Shown here: piece by piece, positions 46,691 to 57,697 of the stretch
Layout: each line of letters begins with the position of its first letter
Numbering within the stretch: position 1 is the stretch's first letter
NCBI RefSeq assembly: GCF_024713945.1
Contig: NC_134678.1
Coordinates: forward strand, 682,001 to 746,000
Source of the DNA: Dermatophagoides farinae
Taxonomy: Eukaryota > Arthropoda > Arachnida > Sarcoptiformes > Pyroglyphidae
Length of the DNA: 64,000 nt
Direction of reading: 5' to 3'
The notes under the pieces: model-generated
What the model was told of the DNA's origin: nothing
The model's input: only the letters and a program-made list of their open reading frames with translations
Database searches by the model: none
Translations under genes and position numbers: made by a program

Positions 46691-49600
46691 TTTTTTGGTC
46701 AAAAACACTTGATTTGTTCAATTCAAAACCAAGAAACCGAATGAAATTCAAACAACATTCATTGTCCAAAAAAACTGAGACAGAAATCTTAAGAAAAAAT
46801 GCAAAATTTTTCTTGGATCAAACGATTCATTTCATTTGCATGATTTATGGCATTTTTTCGCTTTTTTCCACAATTAACTTAAAGTTTATTCAATACCATA
46901 ATAACCGGTATTTTAAGGGAAGAAATTTGACTTGCGAACATTCTTCTTATTCTTATTCAACGCAAATGTTCGTAATTAGAGAGCTGAATTTATTCCGAAT
47001 TTTGCAATAATCATGCAAAATATGTTTTTAAAATGGCAAATATTTTTTCTAATTTTTTTTCTTGCATAATTCAACAATAACCATCATCAGAATATATCGA
47101 TTATCCATTTGATAAATTTAATTTCGTATTAAGTGCAATTTTTTCACTTCTTGTGAATCAAATGGATACAAAAACAGAAAACAAAAAAAAATGTTCCATT
47201 AATAGCCTGGATGAAGGTCATTTCATTATTTTTATTTTATTTTTTTTTTCAATGAAATTCAATGAAATTGAGAGATGTTTCAACATAGAATCATGAACAC
47301 AGAATCGTCGTCGTTGTTGTTGAATGAAGGCTATGCTTACGTAACACAAATGACGACTACGACAACAACAACGACAACCTAAAAAACGTACAAAAACCAG
47401 AATGAAAAAAAACCTTGCTTTGTCCATTACGTCATCATAGAATAATATGAATGAATAGAATTTTTGAAACACACACACTCACACATCCACCAACGCAACA
47501 TTTTTTTTTTGTTTTGTTTCGGGGCCATTCTAAACTATTTGGTGGATACATAGATCATCATCATCATCAGGTAACAAACACACACACACATACCATTGGC
47601 GAACATACACATGACTATTCATTCATTCAGAGAATTATTTCAGTAACCAAAAATAAAAAAAAAATTAGGATCCTAGCAAAACAAACTGCTGCTTCATTCA
47701 TTGTAAATATGGCACATATAATAATAATAATAATCATCACCAAAAATAAAAAAAACACACACACACATCACGTATACCCAAAAATAGACCATACAGCAGA
47801 CTAACAAAAATTGTTATTCTAGGTCAATTTTTTCTTTGATGTCATTCTTTGTTACTGGTATCTGTTTTTTGGTTCAATGATTGGTAGTGTTCTCTTTTTT
47901 TTCTGGTTTCTGTTGTTGTTTTGATGATGACGATGTTATCATTGAAAAAAAGTGTTTTTTTTATATATTCAAAATACAAGAATATTCTGTGTGTGTGTGT
48001 GTATGTATGTTTAGTGGATCAATTGAAACCACCACACCACACCACACCACCACAACCAATACACACACACAGAGAGAAAGAATATTCTTAACTAGGTTTG
48101 TAACTTTTTCGTATTCTGCTTCTCACTATTTGCGTGTGTGTGGGTGACGTCAACTTGCCCTGATCTTTTTTTTCCACAATCATTGTAGTCATCGTCGTCA
48201 AACATTTATTTTGGTTTATCATTGAATTATCAACGAAAAAAAAAAACGCGCGCGCAAGTTTATTTATTATGATCCATCAATGGAAACGCATTTTTGTTTT
48301 GAACAACCAAAAAATTAAAGGGTGAAAAATTTTTTTTCCCTTCTTTATTCTGAATTTCTATGTTATTTTTTCTTCCTGGATAGATTTTTTGAAAACAAAA
48401 AACAATTTTTACTTTAAATTCAATTGAATTGGCTATTGTTGTCAGTTTCAGTTTTTTTTTTTTTGGTTCATTCAACACACAAATAGACAAAGAAATGTCA
48501 GAAAAAAAGCGAGAAAGAAAGAATTGATTATAAAAGTGCATGATAGTTCGTTGAACTTGGATAAAAACATACACACACACACCAAACAACATGTATATAT
48601 ATAATGGAACCATATTTTTTTCTCACTAATGAATTTATTGTGTTGGATTTTGCGCTTTTTTTCGACAAATTCCGCGAAACACACACACACTATTGACTGA
48701 ATGAGCGTAAATTTTTCTATCTATATTCTTGATTTTGGAATATATTTATTCTCTCTTTCTCTATTCTTGGATTTTTTTCGGTGCGATTGAAATGCGGAAG
48801 TTTTATGCTTTTGGGTTTTTCGCTGATTAGTTTTGTCATTTTTGGTTTTATTTAATTCAAACAAAAAAAAACATTGTTCTTCCTGTTTTACATGAATAAA
48901 TGATTTTCAGTTTTTTTTTGAAATGAAAAAAATTCAGAATACTTTGTACAGAATAAATAGTGCTCAAAATATCATTAATCAATCAATCAGTAGGAAAAAA
49001 AGAAATTTTTTACAATTTTCCACAAGAAAAGGAGAAAAAAAATTCAGCGCGAAAAAACAAAAACAAAACGCGCGCAAAAACTAAAGAAAGAAAAAAAAAT
49101 AACGCAACCATGAACCTCAAGGAGAAAGGACGAGGGAGAGAGAGAGAGATTATAATGGCGTCATTGGTGGCCTAATTTTTTTTCTATCTATCATTCACCA
49201 ACAACAACAACATCTATACTACATACAATGATGACACAGTAGGAAAAAAAATGGAGAAAAAAAACCTTCCACCCACGCACATTCAATGGTAACATTTTTT
49301 CTTGTTTTTTTTTCTCATATACAGAAAAAACCCCCTTCTTCTTCATTTCTGTTGACTACTACTTTAGATAGAAAAAACAAACAAACAAACAAACATCATC
49401 ATCATTCTTTCTTTCAGTTTATTTTTTCTGCCTTTTGGACAATTTTTTTTCCAATTTAAAGCCAACACTAACAAAAACCATAAGAAAAGAATTCAATTCT
49501 GAATCAAACTAATATTTATATATATAGAGAATGATTGGTGGCAGGCTAAAAGACGCCCACGCACACACACACACAAACACAATTTATCAACAGACGTCAT

Positions 49601-50281
49601 CATCATCATTGAATTTTTTTTCAAAAAAATACATAACTAATTCAAAGATTTTAGATTTGATGAAAAATTTTTTTTTTGAAAATCTGGCGAAAAAAAATGC
49701 AGAAAAACAATCAAATCAAAGATTTTTTGTTTTCATGGCTCGTTACTGATGTGTGTCTGGTTGAAATGTTGTTCTTGATGATGATGATGATGATGATGAT
49801 TAATTTTGAACAATTTTTTTTCTGCTGCAACAATCTATGCAACGACGACGAAGACGAAAAATTGGCAAAATTTTCAATATAAAGGTTAAGGTTGTTGAAC
49901 GATATTCGATCGTTTAAATGTTTGGAAAAAAAATTTGGAATTCTTCAATTTAATACACAAATGTACAAAGATGTCTAAAAAAAATAAACGCAATACACAC
50001 ACATTTATCGATTTTATTTTTTGGCAACGATCCGTTGCGTTTTTGTTTTGTTTACGTATTTCATTTCAAATTTTTATTTTTTTTGACTGAAAATAAAAAG
50101 TAAAAGTATTACGATTGCCCCAAAATGAATGAAGAAATCTTGAAGTTTGAAAAAAAATACAAAAAATTCAGGGTATAAAAACCTGTGTGTAGTGAATAGA
50201 ACAAAAATTCATTGATTTTTGTTGATTCATCAAACATCAACCAGTAAAGCAGAGCAAAAGATTTTTGAAAAAAAAACAATC
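46691..50281. other. 3.6-kb intergenic region
   Basis: Starts with the conserved 5' flank of copy F, then CA/GT runs, GTT repeats and poly-A/T. CGCGCGC stretches occur at about 48247 and 49068. ORFs are low-complexity. Ends with the promoter of the first LIM gene. No other gene recognised. Confidence 0.55.
50174..50179 (+). promoter_or_regulatory. TATA box of the first LIM gene
   Basis: GGGTATAAAAACC stands 108 bp before the ATG, a strong TATA match; consistent with a tissue-specific muscle gene. Confidence 0.55.
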
Positions 50282-50652
50282 ATGTCATCAGCAATCTGTA
50301 TGAAATGTACACGTCCAGTGTATCATGCTGAAGAAATGTTAGCCGGTGGTCTTAAATGGCATAAAACTTGTTTCAAATGTAATCTTTGTAATAAACGTTT
50401 GGATTCAATGAATGCAAATGCACATGATGATGCATTATGGTGTAAACAATGTTATGCACGAAAATTTGGTCCTAAAGGTGGGAAAAAATTTTTTTGAATT
50501 TTTATTTTTTATTTTTCAAATTTTCATTTTTTTTTCTTTTTACAGGTGTCGGATTTGGAATAGGCAGTGGAGCATTAGGTATGGACATTGGTGAACATTT
50601 GGGTAATAAAGAATGTGAAGTAACCAATAAACCATTGGGTATTAATAATTAA
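50282..50652 (+). CDS. Muscle LIM protein, single LIM domain, copy 1 (Mlp60A-like)
   Basis: Exons 50282-50477 and 50546-50652, 100 aa. One LIM domain with all eight zinc ligands in CRP/MLP spacing (C-x2-C-x17-H-x2-C-x2-C-x2-C-x17-C-x2-C). Then the GPKG basic motif and a Gly-rich tail (GVGFGIGSGALGMD..GEHLGN). Muscle LIM proteins bind alpha-actinin and titin-like partners at the Z-disc and also enter nuclei. Unlike the two other copies here it has no intron inside the Gly-rich tail, and the GYGFGGG motif is changed to GVGFGIG. It is the most diverged of the three. Confidence 0.92.
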
Positions 50653-51885
50653 ACTAATCAACTCAATCATCGAGCAATCAATCGTCAATCGACATGATAA
50701 TTCTGTTTTCATATTACGAACAAATTCAATGCATAGCCTATTTTTAAAAATGAAAACAAAAATGCCAAAAAAATGAATTCTACTCGCTTGATATCAAATC
50801 ATCAAATCAGCTAATAGTTACTATTATCGTTGTTGTTGTTGTCATTTTGTCAAAAAAAATGTTTTAAAAATAAAATTTTTTCATTTTTTTGAAATTTTCA
50901 AATTTTCAAATTTTTTACTACACACTAACGCCATCTATATTAACTCGAAGTAACCAAACAAATATTCGAATCAAAAAAAAAAATTGAAAACAAACGAAAA
51001 TCTACTTACCGAATTTGGATGATTATGATTTCAGTTTCCGGGGAAAATTTTTGTTATAAGTAAATGTAGAGTGAGTGAGTGAGTGAGAGAGAGACAATGG
51101 AAAAAAACACAAAAATTGAAATTTTTCTGCAAAAAAAAAATTCCATTGGTTTGTGTATCCATCATTTCATTTGATTCTAATTTTAGACACAAAACACACA
51201 CACACACAAACACATACATAAATTCGTTGATCATTTCAAGCGTTAATGATGTTGATGATGATTCACATAGAATTTCATTTTATCATTGAAAACAACAGAA
51301 GAATATTTTTTTTTTTGGCAACATTTCATCGTTCATAAAACATCACACAAACCATCTGGCATTGATATATTTTCATATCTCATGGATGAATAAATTTCAG
51401 TGTATTCACATTGGCGAACAACACACAAAAGGATCAAAAAAAAAAAAAAATATCAACCCAAAAAAAAAATCAAATGATTCGAAACATTCGAAAAAACACT
51501 GACAAATATGGAATGTTTTTTTTTGGTTGTTCGAAAATTTTTTTACATATATAAATCAATCCTGAACTAACGCCATCTGTATTCGTATGGAGCGACTAAA
51601 AAAAAATCCATGAATTTTCGTTGAATTAAAAAAAAAAAAAAAATAAAATAAAACACACGATAATTAAGACATTAAGATAAGAGATAAGATAAATGATGTA
51701 TGTAATAATAATTTGATTTTAAAGATTTTTATTAATTTATTTCATTTTGTCGCTCATATATAATGTGAATAGGTGGATTTGTTTGTTTTGATTTTTTATT
51801 TTATTTTTTTTTTTTTGCAAATTTAATGTAAGATAATAATAATAATTCAAATAGACATCTTATTCAATATATATGATGAATCATC
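50653..51885. other. Spacer between convergent LIM genes 1 and 2
   Basis: 1.2 kb, AT-rich. Two copies of an ACTAACGCCATCT motif at about 50924-50936 and 51565-51577, a GTGA run and a CA run near 51195. No gene seen. Confidence 0.6.
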
Positions 51886-52352
51886 TTATGTATTAACACC
51901 GGATGGTTTGTTTGTCATTTGTGATTCTCGATTGCCAAGATGTTCACCGACATCCATCGATAATGCACCAGCACCTGGAAATGGAAAGTGAATTTTTTTT
52001 TTTTTTTTTAGAATTTTTGTCTTGTTTTTGGACATTTATTTTTTTACTTACCACCACCAAATCCATAGCCTGTGGCCATTGAATAAAAAATGAATGAAGA
52101 ATTGGAAAGAAAAATGATTTGAAAATTTGAATACATAAAAAATTCAATTAAATTTTCACCTTTAGGTCCAAATTTACGGCCATAACATTGTTTGCACCAC
52201 AATGCATTATCATGGGCATTCACGTTGGTCGAATCCAAACGTTTACCGCATAGATTACATTTGAAACAAACTTTATGCCATTTATTACCACCGGCCAATA
52301 ATTCTTCGGCAGCATATACTGGTTTATTACAACGTAAACAAATGTTAGACAT
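51886..52352 (-). CDS. Muscle LIM protein, single LIM domain, copy 2 (Mlp60A-like)
   Basis: Exons 52352-52160, 52069-52052 (an 18-bp micro-exon) and 51974-51886, 99 aa. LIM domain with complete Cys/His set (CLRCNKPVYAAEELLAGG..WHKVCFKCNLCGKRLD), then GPKG, GYGFGGG from the micro-exon, and AGALSMDVGEHLGN. The junctions (KG|GYGFGG|G-AGALS) are the same as in copy 3. It stands on the opposite strand to its two paralogs. Closest to copy 3 in sequence (NVNAHDNALWCKQCYGRKFG identical). Confidence 0.92.
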
Positions 52353-52391
52353 GATGAATTGATTTGATTTGATTTGATTTCACCCGGCAAA

Positions 52392-52498
52392 CTGCAATAC
52401 AATGAAACGAAAAATCAAAAAAAAAAGATGAAAAATTTGAAGATTTTACTGGCCATCACAATCAAACAATCAAACAAACAGGAAACAAAAAAACTTAC
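52392..52498 (-). other. Probable 5' UTR intron of LIM gene 2
   Basis: Donor GTAAGT (from 52498) and acceptor TTGCAG (to 52392) on the minus strand, 40 bp upstream of the start codon. The implied first exon then lies close to a TATA-like box at 52622-52631. Inferred from signals only. Confidence 0.45.
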
Positions 52499-52621
52499 AA
52501 AGAAAATTTTATTCACAAATACACAAACACTAAACAACAACAACAACAACGACGATGATGACGACGATGACGACTAAAGAATATCAAAATCAAAATGAAT
52601 GCAAAAACAAAATGGAAAATG

Positions 52622-52631
52622 TATTTATATA
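52622..52631 (-). promoter_or_regulatory. TATA-like box of LIM gene 2
   Basis: TATATAAATA on the minus strand, 270 bp before the start codon and about 130 bp before the proposed 5' UTR donor. Confidence 0.4.
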
Positions 52632-53885
52632 TAAGGTATAAATAGACGTTGAAAATGTGATTAGATTTGATTTGGCTTTTTATATTCGAGCTAGTGGGGG
52701 AAAAAAAATTCTTCTTCTTCAATCAAACAAACAAAAAAAAAAAAACGGGCGTCATAATGTTCAACTGGTGATTTCAATTTTTTCTGTTTTTTACTCTAAT
52801 ATAGCAATAGATGTGTGTGTATGAAAAGAAATTTGGCCAACAGAATTGATTCTTTTTACATACTGCTACTGATTGTTTTTACTGTTGTTGTTGTTGTTAC
52901 TGTTGCTGCTGCTTGACAAGATTCTGCCGATTCTTTGATCCATGCCACACACACAAACATAAATGTTTTGGCCATCAAGTCAAGGATATTTGAATGTTGT
53001 TGCTGCCGCTTATGCTGATGCTGATGCTGTCGTGAATAAAGGGCGTCAAATATTCTAAATATTCATTCTTTCACTTGTTTGTGATGCAAAAAAAAATTGT
53101 ATATATGTTACACCTTTAAATGGTAGAAATTTGGTTGGTTTCATTTCCCAAATATTTGAAAGAATTTTTTTTTTAATTTAAATTCTAATAGCAAACATCA
53201 TCATTGTATCATCATCATCATCATTGTTGTTGTTGGGTGGATCCCATCAAGAATCGTTAGAATTCTAAAAATAAAATTTCCCCATTTTCATTCTTATTCT
53301 TATTCATCATCATCAACATCATTAACATTGATCAAGTGTTTCCCAAACAACCTGTTTTATTTATTTATTGAATAATAATGGAAATAAGGAAATAAAATTT
53401 GTGAATCACTGTCTAGACATACATATATACACACACACACTAACTTTGACGATAACAACAAACAAACAACAAGACGTCGATGTGTCGTTGATGAAAGAAA
53501 GTTGGCTTTGATTTGGCAAACAATTCGTGTCAGAATTTTTTTTTTTTTTTTTTTACTATCGTCGTCACTATAGTATGAATTAGATTTGAAGGGCTCATCA
53601 TCATCATCGGCTTTATGTCTATTTATCCTCTAAAAATAATGATAAAAATGAAAAACAAAGATTTTGATGACTTTCACGATGATGATGATGATTTTCATTC
53701 ATGTTTTGTTTTGTTTCGTTTTTTTTTTTGGAAAAGTTCCAAATTCTTTGTGATATGCAGTAAAATTTTACTGGAAAACAAAAAAAAATTAAAATAAAAG
53801 CCCGTATCAATGAATTTTAGAAAAAAAATCAATCGGACTCTGGTTTCTATGGTTTCACAATCAGAGATTTGTATTTATATATAAA
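52632..53885. other. Intergenic region
   Basis: Upstream of LIM gene 2 and of the next gene. GTT, ATC and GCT repeats, poly-T of 20 near 53538-53554, short CA run. No gene recognised. Confidence 0.55.
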
Positions 53886-54443
53886 ATGACTGGAATGACC
53901 AGGAGAAATTTCATGTTTGTTTTTTTTTGCAGAATTCAAACTAACCGATTGACCATCAACATGATCATGGATGAATCGTGGCATTGGTTTTGTACAAAGC
54001 TTTTTTCCAATTGCAATCATACAATAATAAACATCGTGGACAACAACAAAACTGATGAAATACAAACAACAACAACAACCACAACAACGATAACGAAATT
54101 GAATTTAAATTGTTCAACAACAATCGATGAATCGATTGAAAACTATCGATTGTATTCAATTTGGAATCGATTGGAAAATCGTACGGAAAAATTATGGCAT
54201 CAAATGAATCGTGGATGGAAATCAATTGATGAACAATTTTTATTGCTCATCATCATCATCATGTTATTCATGATCATCACCATCATATTTCTAATTGGTT
54301 ATATTTGTAAAATATCACGAAAAAATTCCCGTAAACAATTGAAGAAAATTTCCAAAAATTTAAATGAAAAATGTTATCTATTATTATCGACAAACGATAA
54401 TGATGATGATGATGATAATGATTATGGCCATGTTCATTTATGA
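53886..54443 (+). CDS. Unrecognised single-pass membrane protein
   Basis: 185 aa from the first ATG, no intron needed. The N-terminal half has Cys/Asn-glycosylation sites (NCNHTI, NNKTDE, NCSTT) and a Thr run. A helical stretch (WNRLENRTEKLWHQMNRGW) leads into one membrane segment (LLLIIIIMLFMIITIIFLIGYIC, given here in part as residues about 121-143), then a basic stop (RKNSRKQLKK) and an acidic Asp-rich tail. A TATATAAA immediately before the first ATG (53877-53884) suggests transcription may start later, so an in-frame Met at 53913, 53961 or 53967 may be the real start. No family recognised. Confidence 0.5.
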   Translation: MTGMTRRNFMFVFFCRIQTNRLTINMIMDESWHWFCTKLFSNCNHTIINIVDNNKTDEIQTTTTTTTTITKLNLNCSTTIDESIENYRLYSIWNRLENRTEKLWHQMNRGWKSIDEQFLLLIIIIMLFMIITIIFLIGYICKISRKNSRKQLKKISKNLNEKCYLLLSTNDNDDDDDNDYGHVHL

Positions 54444-54645
54444 ATAATTTGAATTATGTGGGTAAATTCTTTTGATTTGATTTTTTTTTAAATTAAAATT
54501 TTTAATTTTTCAAAATTTAAATTCATTTTGCTTTCAACAAAAAAAAAAAAATTTTATATACGGGTTTAACACTAAAATTTCTGTCTTTTCAATTAATGTT
54601 TTTTTTTCTACCGGATGCATCTTTGGCTTCATTTAATTCTTTGAC

Positions 54646-54684
<39 letters not shown>
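54646..54684. repeat. (CA)n microsatellite
   Basis: About 19 uninterrupted AC units. Confidence 0.95.
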
Positions 54685-54687
<3 letters not shown>

Positions 54688-55803
54688 GAAAGGAATGTTT
54701 AGGCTGTTTTGTTTCTGCTGTGTATGTACACACAGAATCCACACAGAATATTCTGTATATGCAATAATAATTATAATAACAATAATTTCATGAAAAGAAA
54801 GAAAGAAAAAACAAATGACGAGAGCCAAGAAAAAAAAATTTCATACCAAAAAAAGAATTTCATTGACGCCAGAACACAATTTTCGCCAGTTATGTTGATG
54901 ATGCGAATCTTCTTTTCGTACATTTTTTTCCTATTTCTCTCTCCCTTTAGTCTATTGCCAATTTTAAATTTTTTGGGCTAATGTTTTCACATCTCAAGAG
55001 TAATATGGTTTTAACAAGAATATATCAACCAATACAGTGGTCTTCAAATCGGGTACTGTAATTTTTTTTTGTTTTGTTTTCTATGAATTTCACTATATAT
55101 AATATATTCACACACACACACACACAAATTGAACAAGTTCACGGTAAATGATGGACGGAAAAAAAGTTGAACACCACTATTGGAAAAAAAGGCGATAAAA
55201 ATCAATGAAAAATTAGAACAACAACAACAACAAAATGAAAGTCGGATAAAAATATTCATTCTTTCTTACTAACCATGGTGGTAATAATATGGTGGGAAAC
55301 AAGAATATTCTGGAATTTGTTGAATTGATCATAATTGAAAAAAAAATAATAATAATAATAGTAATTCCTGTCCACATTTAATATGATTGATTAGTTATCA
55401 GATTAATGATCGATCAAATTGAATTTATTCACTTGTTCTGCTTGATGGCTTACAACAATGGTAGTTTATTTTTTTTTTTTTTTTTTACTCTCCAGAATTG
55501 TTCAAATTCTTGGTCTCGATTCGATGATCATCATGATGATGATGATGACAAAACATAAACACAGGCAATTCATATTAATTTTTTTTTTTGACAGCGGAAA
55601 AAATGATAATATTCGGTAATAATTTAACAAAAAAAAAAAATGGAGGCAAAACAAAAAATTTCATTTTTTTTCACTTGTTGACAGTTTTGCTCTTTTTTTC
55701 TTGATTTTCTACTCTATAGATTCGTGTGTGTGTGTGTGTGTGTTTGTGGTGAAAAATTGATTGATTTATAACTCAGAATGTGAAAGAAGAAAAAAATTTC
55801 AAG

Positions 55804-55810
55804 TATAAAT
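55804..55810 (+). promoter_or_regulatory. TATA box of LIM gene 3
   Basis: AGTATAAATAGCC, 165 bp before the start codon. Confidence 0.5.
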
Positions 55811-55973
55811 AGCCGAATGTGTATGTGTGTGTGTGTGGTGATTATGATGTGAAAAACAAATTTTATTATTACGATTGTCAATAATCAGTAATCTGAGCGA
55901 TTTTGTTTGTTTTTGTTTTTTGAAATAAAAAATTCTTCAATTCAATTCTTCAACCAAAACAACAGCAATAACA

Positions 55974-56422
55974 ATGTCTGCAAACATTTGCCTACGATGT
56001 AGTAGACCAGTATATGCTGCTGAAGAATTATTGGCCGGTGGACAAAAATGGCATAAAGTTTGTTTCAAATGTAATCTATGCAATAAACGTTTGGATTCGA
56101 CCAATGTGAATGCCCATGATAATGCATTGTGGTGTAAACAATGTTATGGCCGTAAATTTGGACCAAAAGGGTAAAGAAAAAAAAAATTTTTTTTTGAAAT
56201 TTTTCAAATCAAATTTTTTTAAACTTTTTTTTGGATTTTTTTTCAGTTATGGATTCGGTGGTGGTAAGTAAATCAATCAATGGACCAAAAAAAAACAAGA
56301 CAAAAATTCTAAAAAAAAAATATCCACTTTCAGGTGCTGGTGCATTATCGATGGATGTTGGTGAACATCTTGGTAATCGAGAATCACAAATGACCAATAA
56401 ACCATTGGGTATCAATAACTAA
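55974..56422 (+). CDS. Muscle LIM protein, single LIM domain, copy 3 (Mlp60A-like)
   Basis: Exons 55974-56170, 56247-56263 (a 17-bp micro-exon) and 56334-56422, 100 aa. Complete LIM zinc-ligand set (CLRCSRPVYAAEELLAGG..WHKVCFKC), GPKG, then GYGFGGG|AGALSMDVGEHLGN, and a C-terminus MTNKPLGINN shared with copy 1. The first donor is one base later than in copy 2 (exon ends AAAGG instead of AAAG), so the micro-exon is 17 rather than 18 bp and the protein is the same. Role as for copy 1. Confidence 0.93.
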
Positions 56423-56818
56423 AAATCAGCTAATCGTCAATAATAAAAAAAAAGGAAAACCTGCTCAACTGTTGAACGACGCATTCATATATAACGGATA
56501 CAAAAAAAAGAAAAAAAATGTTGTCCATTATTACCATGACGATAAAGATTAGCAAATTTGCGGAAAATAAATACCGAGTGTGCGTGTGATTTATGATCAA
56601 CCAACCAAACAACAACAAAAAAAATGATAATAAAAACTAAACATTTAATAAACATACCTGTGTAAAAGATTACAATAATAATTTTTTTTTATGACCAAGA
56701 GTTATCAGTTGACATGGATTTTTTCGTTTATTATGATGATGATGATGATTTGGCCAATTTTTTTTCTGGTAACACACATTCAATCATTTTATGCTGGATG
56801 ATAATGATATGAGAAAAG
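56423..56818. other. Spacer
   Basis: 396 bp with the 3' UTR of LIM gene 3 and promoter of the next gene; a short GAT run near 56740. Nothing else seen. Confidence 0.6.
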
Positions 56819-57673
56819 ATGGCTGAACCACGAAATCAAAATCAAATTCAAACATCATCATCATCATCATCAATGATTGGTGGCAAAAGAATCGTGAAAA
56901 TTTCCATAATTTTAATATCAATTTCAATTCTATTGAATGTTTATCAAAAATGGAATAAATTTTCCATGAATATTGATAAACGTTTGGAAATGTTTCAAAA
57001 TTCCATACAAAATTTGGATAGAAAATTTCAATCATTCGAACAAATGTTGAAACAGGAACATTGCGATACAATCGATAAATCGAATAACAATCGAATGGAT
57101 GATGATGATGAACAAAAAATTCGACAAATGGTAATTATCATCACATTACAATGATGAAAATGTTTCAAACAAAAAAAAACTCTAATTATTTTTTTCTCAT
57201 GTAAAAAAAAGTTCTCCATAAAAGAAATGATCAATGAAGCTCAATTGGAACAAACAAAACCATATGTATGGTTTGCGTCGAATGAAACCAAAATACCATT
57301 GTTGACATTGGTTGCGAAACATATTCTACAGAAACAAAATTTTCCATCATGTCAACATGAAAACATTCCACATGAATTTGATTCATATAGAAATTGTTTT
57401 CGTTCATTATCAATTGAATTTCATAATCGTATATCGTTATTATTCGATCAACATCATTGGTTCACATTGGTTGGCCGTATACAATATGCATTCATGATAA
57501 CGACAATACAATCACGTAGAAATGAATATCTATTCCAAATTGGTAATATTTATTTTCAAATTATTGAATATGATCATTTATTAACAATGCCATTTGATGA
57601 AATATCGGATGATGTTGATGTATCCAATACAACCATGATTAATGATAATAATGATGGTGAGCAAAAGAAATGA
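56819..57673 (+). CDS. Unrecognised type II membrane protein
   Basis: Exons 56819-57130 and 57212-57673 (phase 0, 81-bp intron), 257 aa. Ser-rich head, membrane segment at about residues 25-42 (IVKISIILISISILLNVY), a predicted coiled coil (IDKRLEMFQNSIQNLDRKF..SFEQML), then a globular domain with four Cys (HCDT, PSCQHE, NCFRS) and WFTLVGRIQYAFMITTIQ. Acidic/Asn tail. I do not recognise the family. The stop is 24 bp from the stop of NELF-B on the other strand. Confidence 0.7.
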
Positions 57674-57697
57674 TTTTCTAAAAATAAAATGAAAAAA

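Larger units (their letters stand above)
54444..55973. other. Intergenic region
   Basis: Contains a long CA microsatellite, CT and poly-T tracts, a GT run near 55724-55742, and the promoter of LIM gene 3. No gene recognised. Confidence 0.6.
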
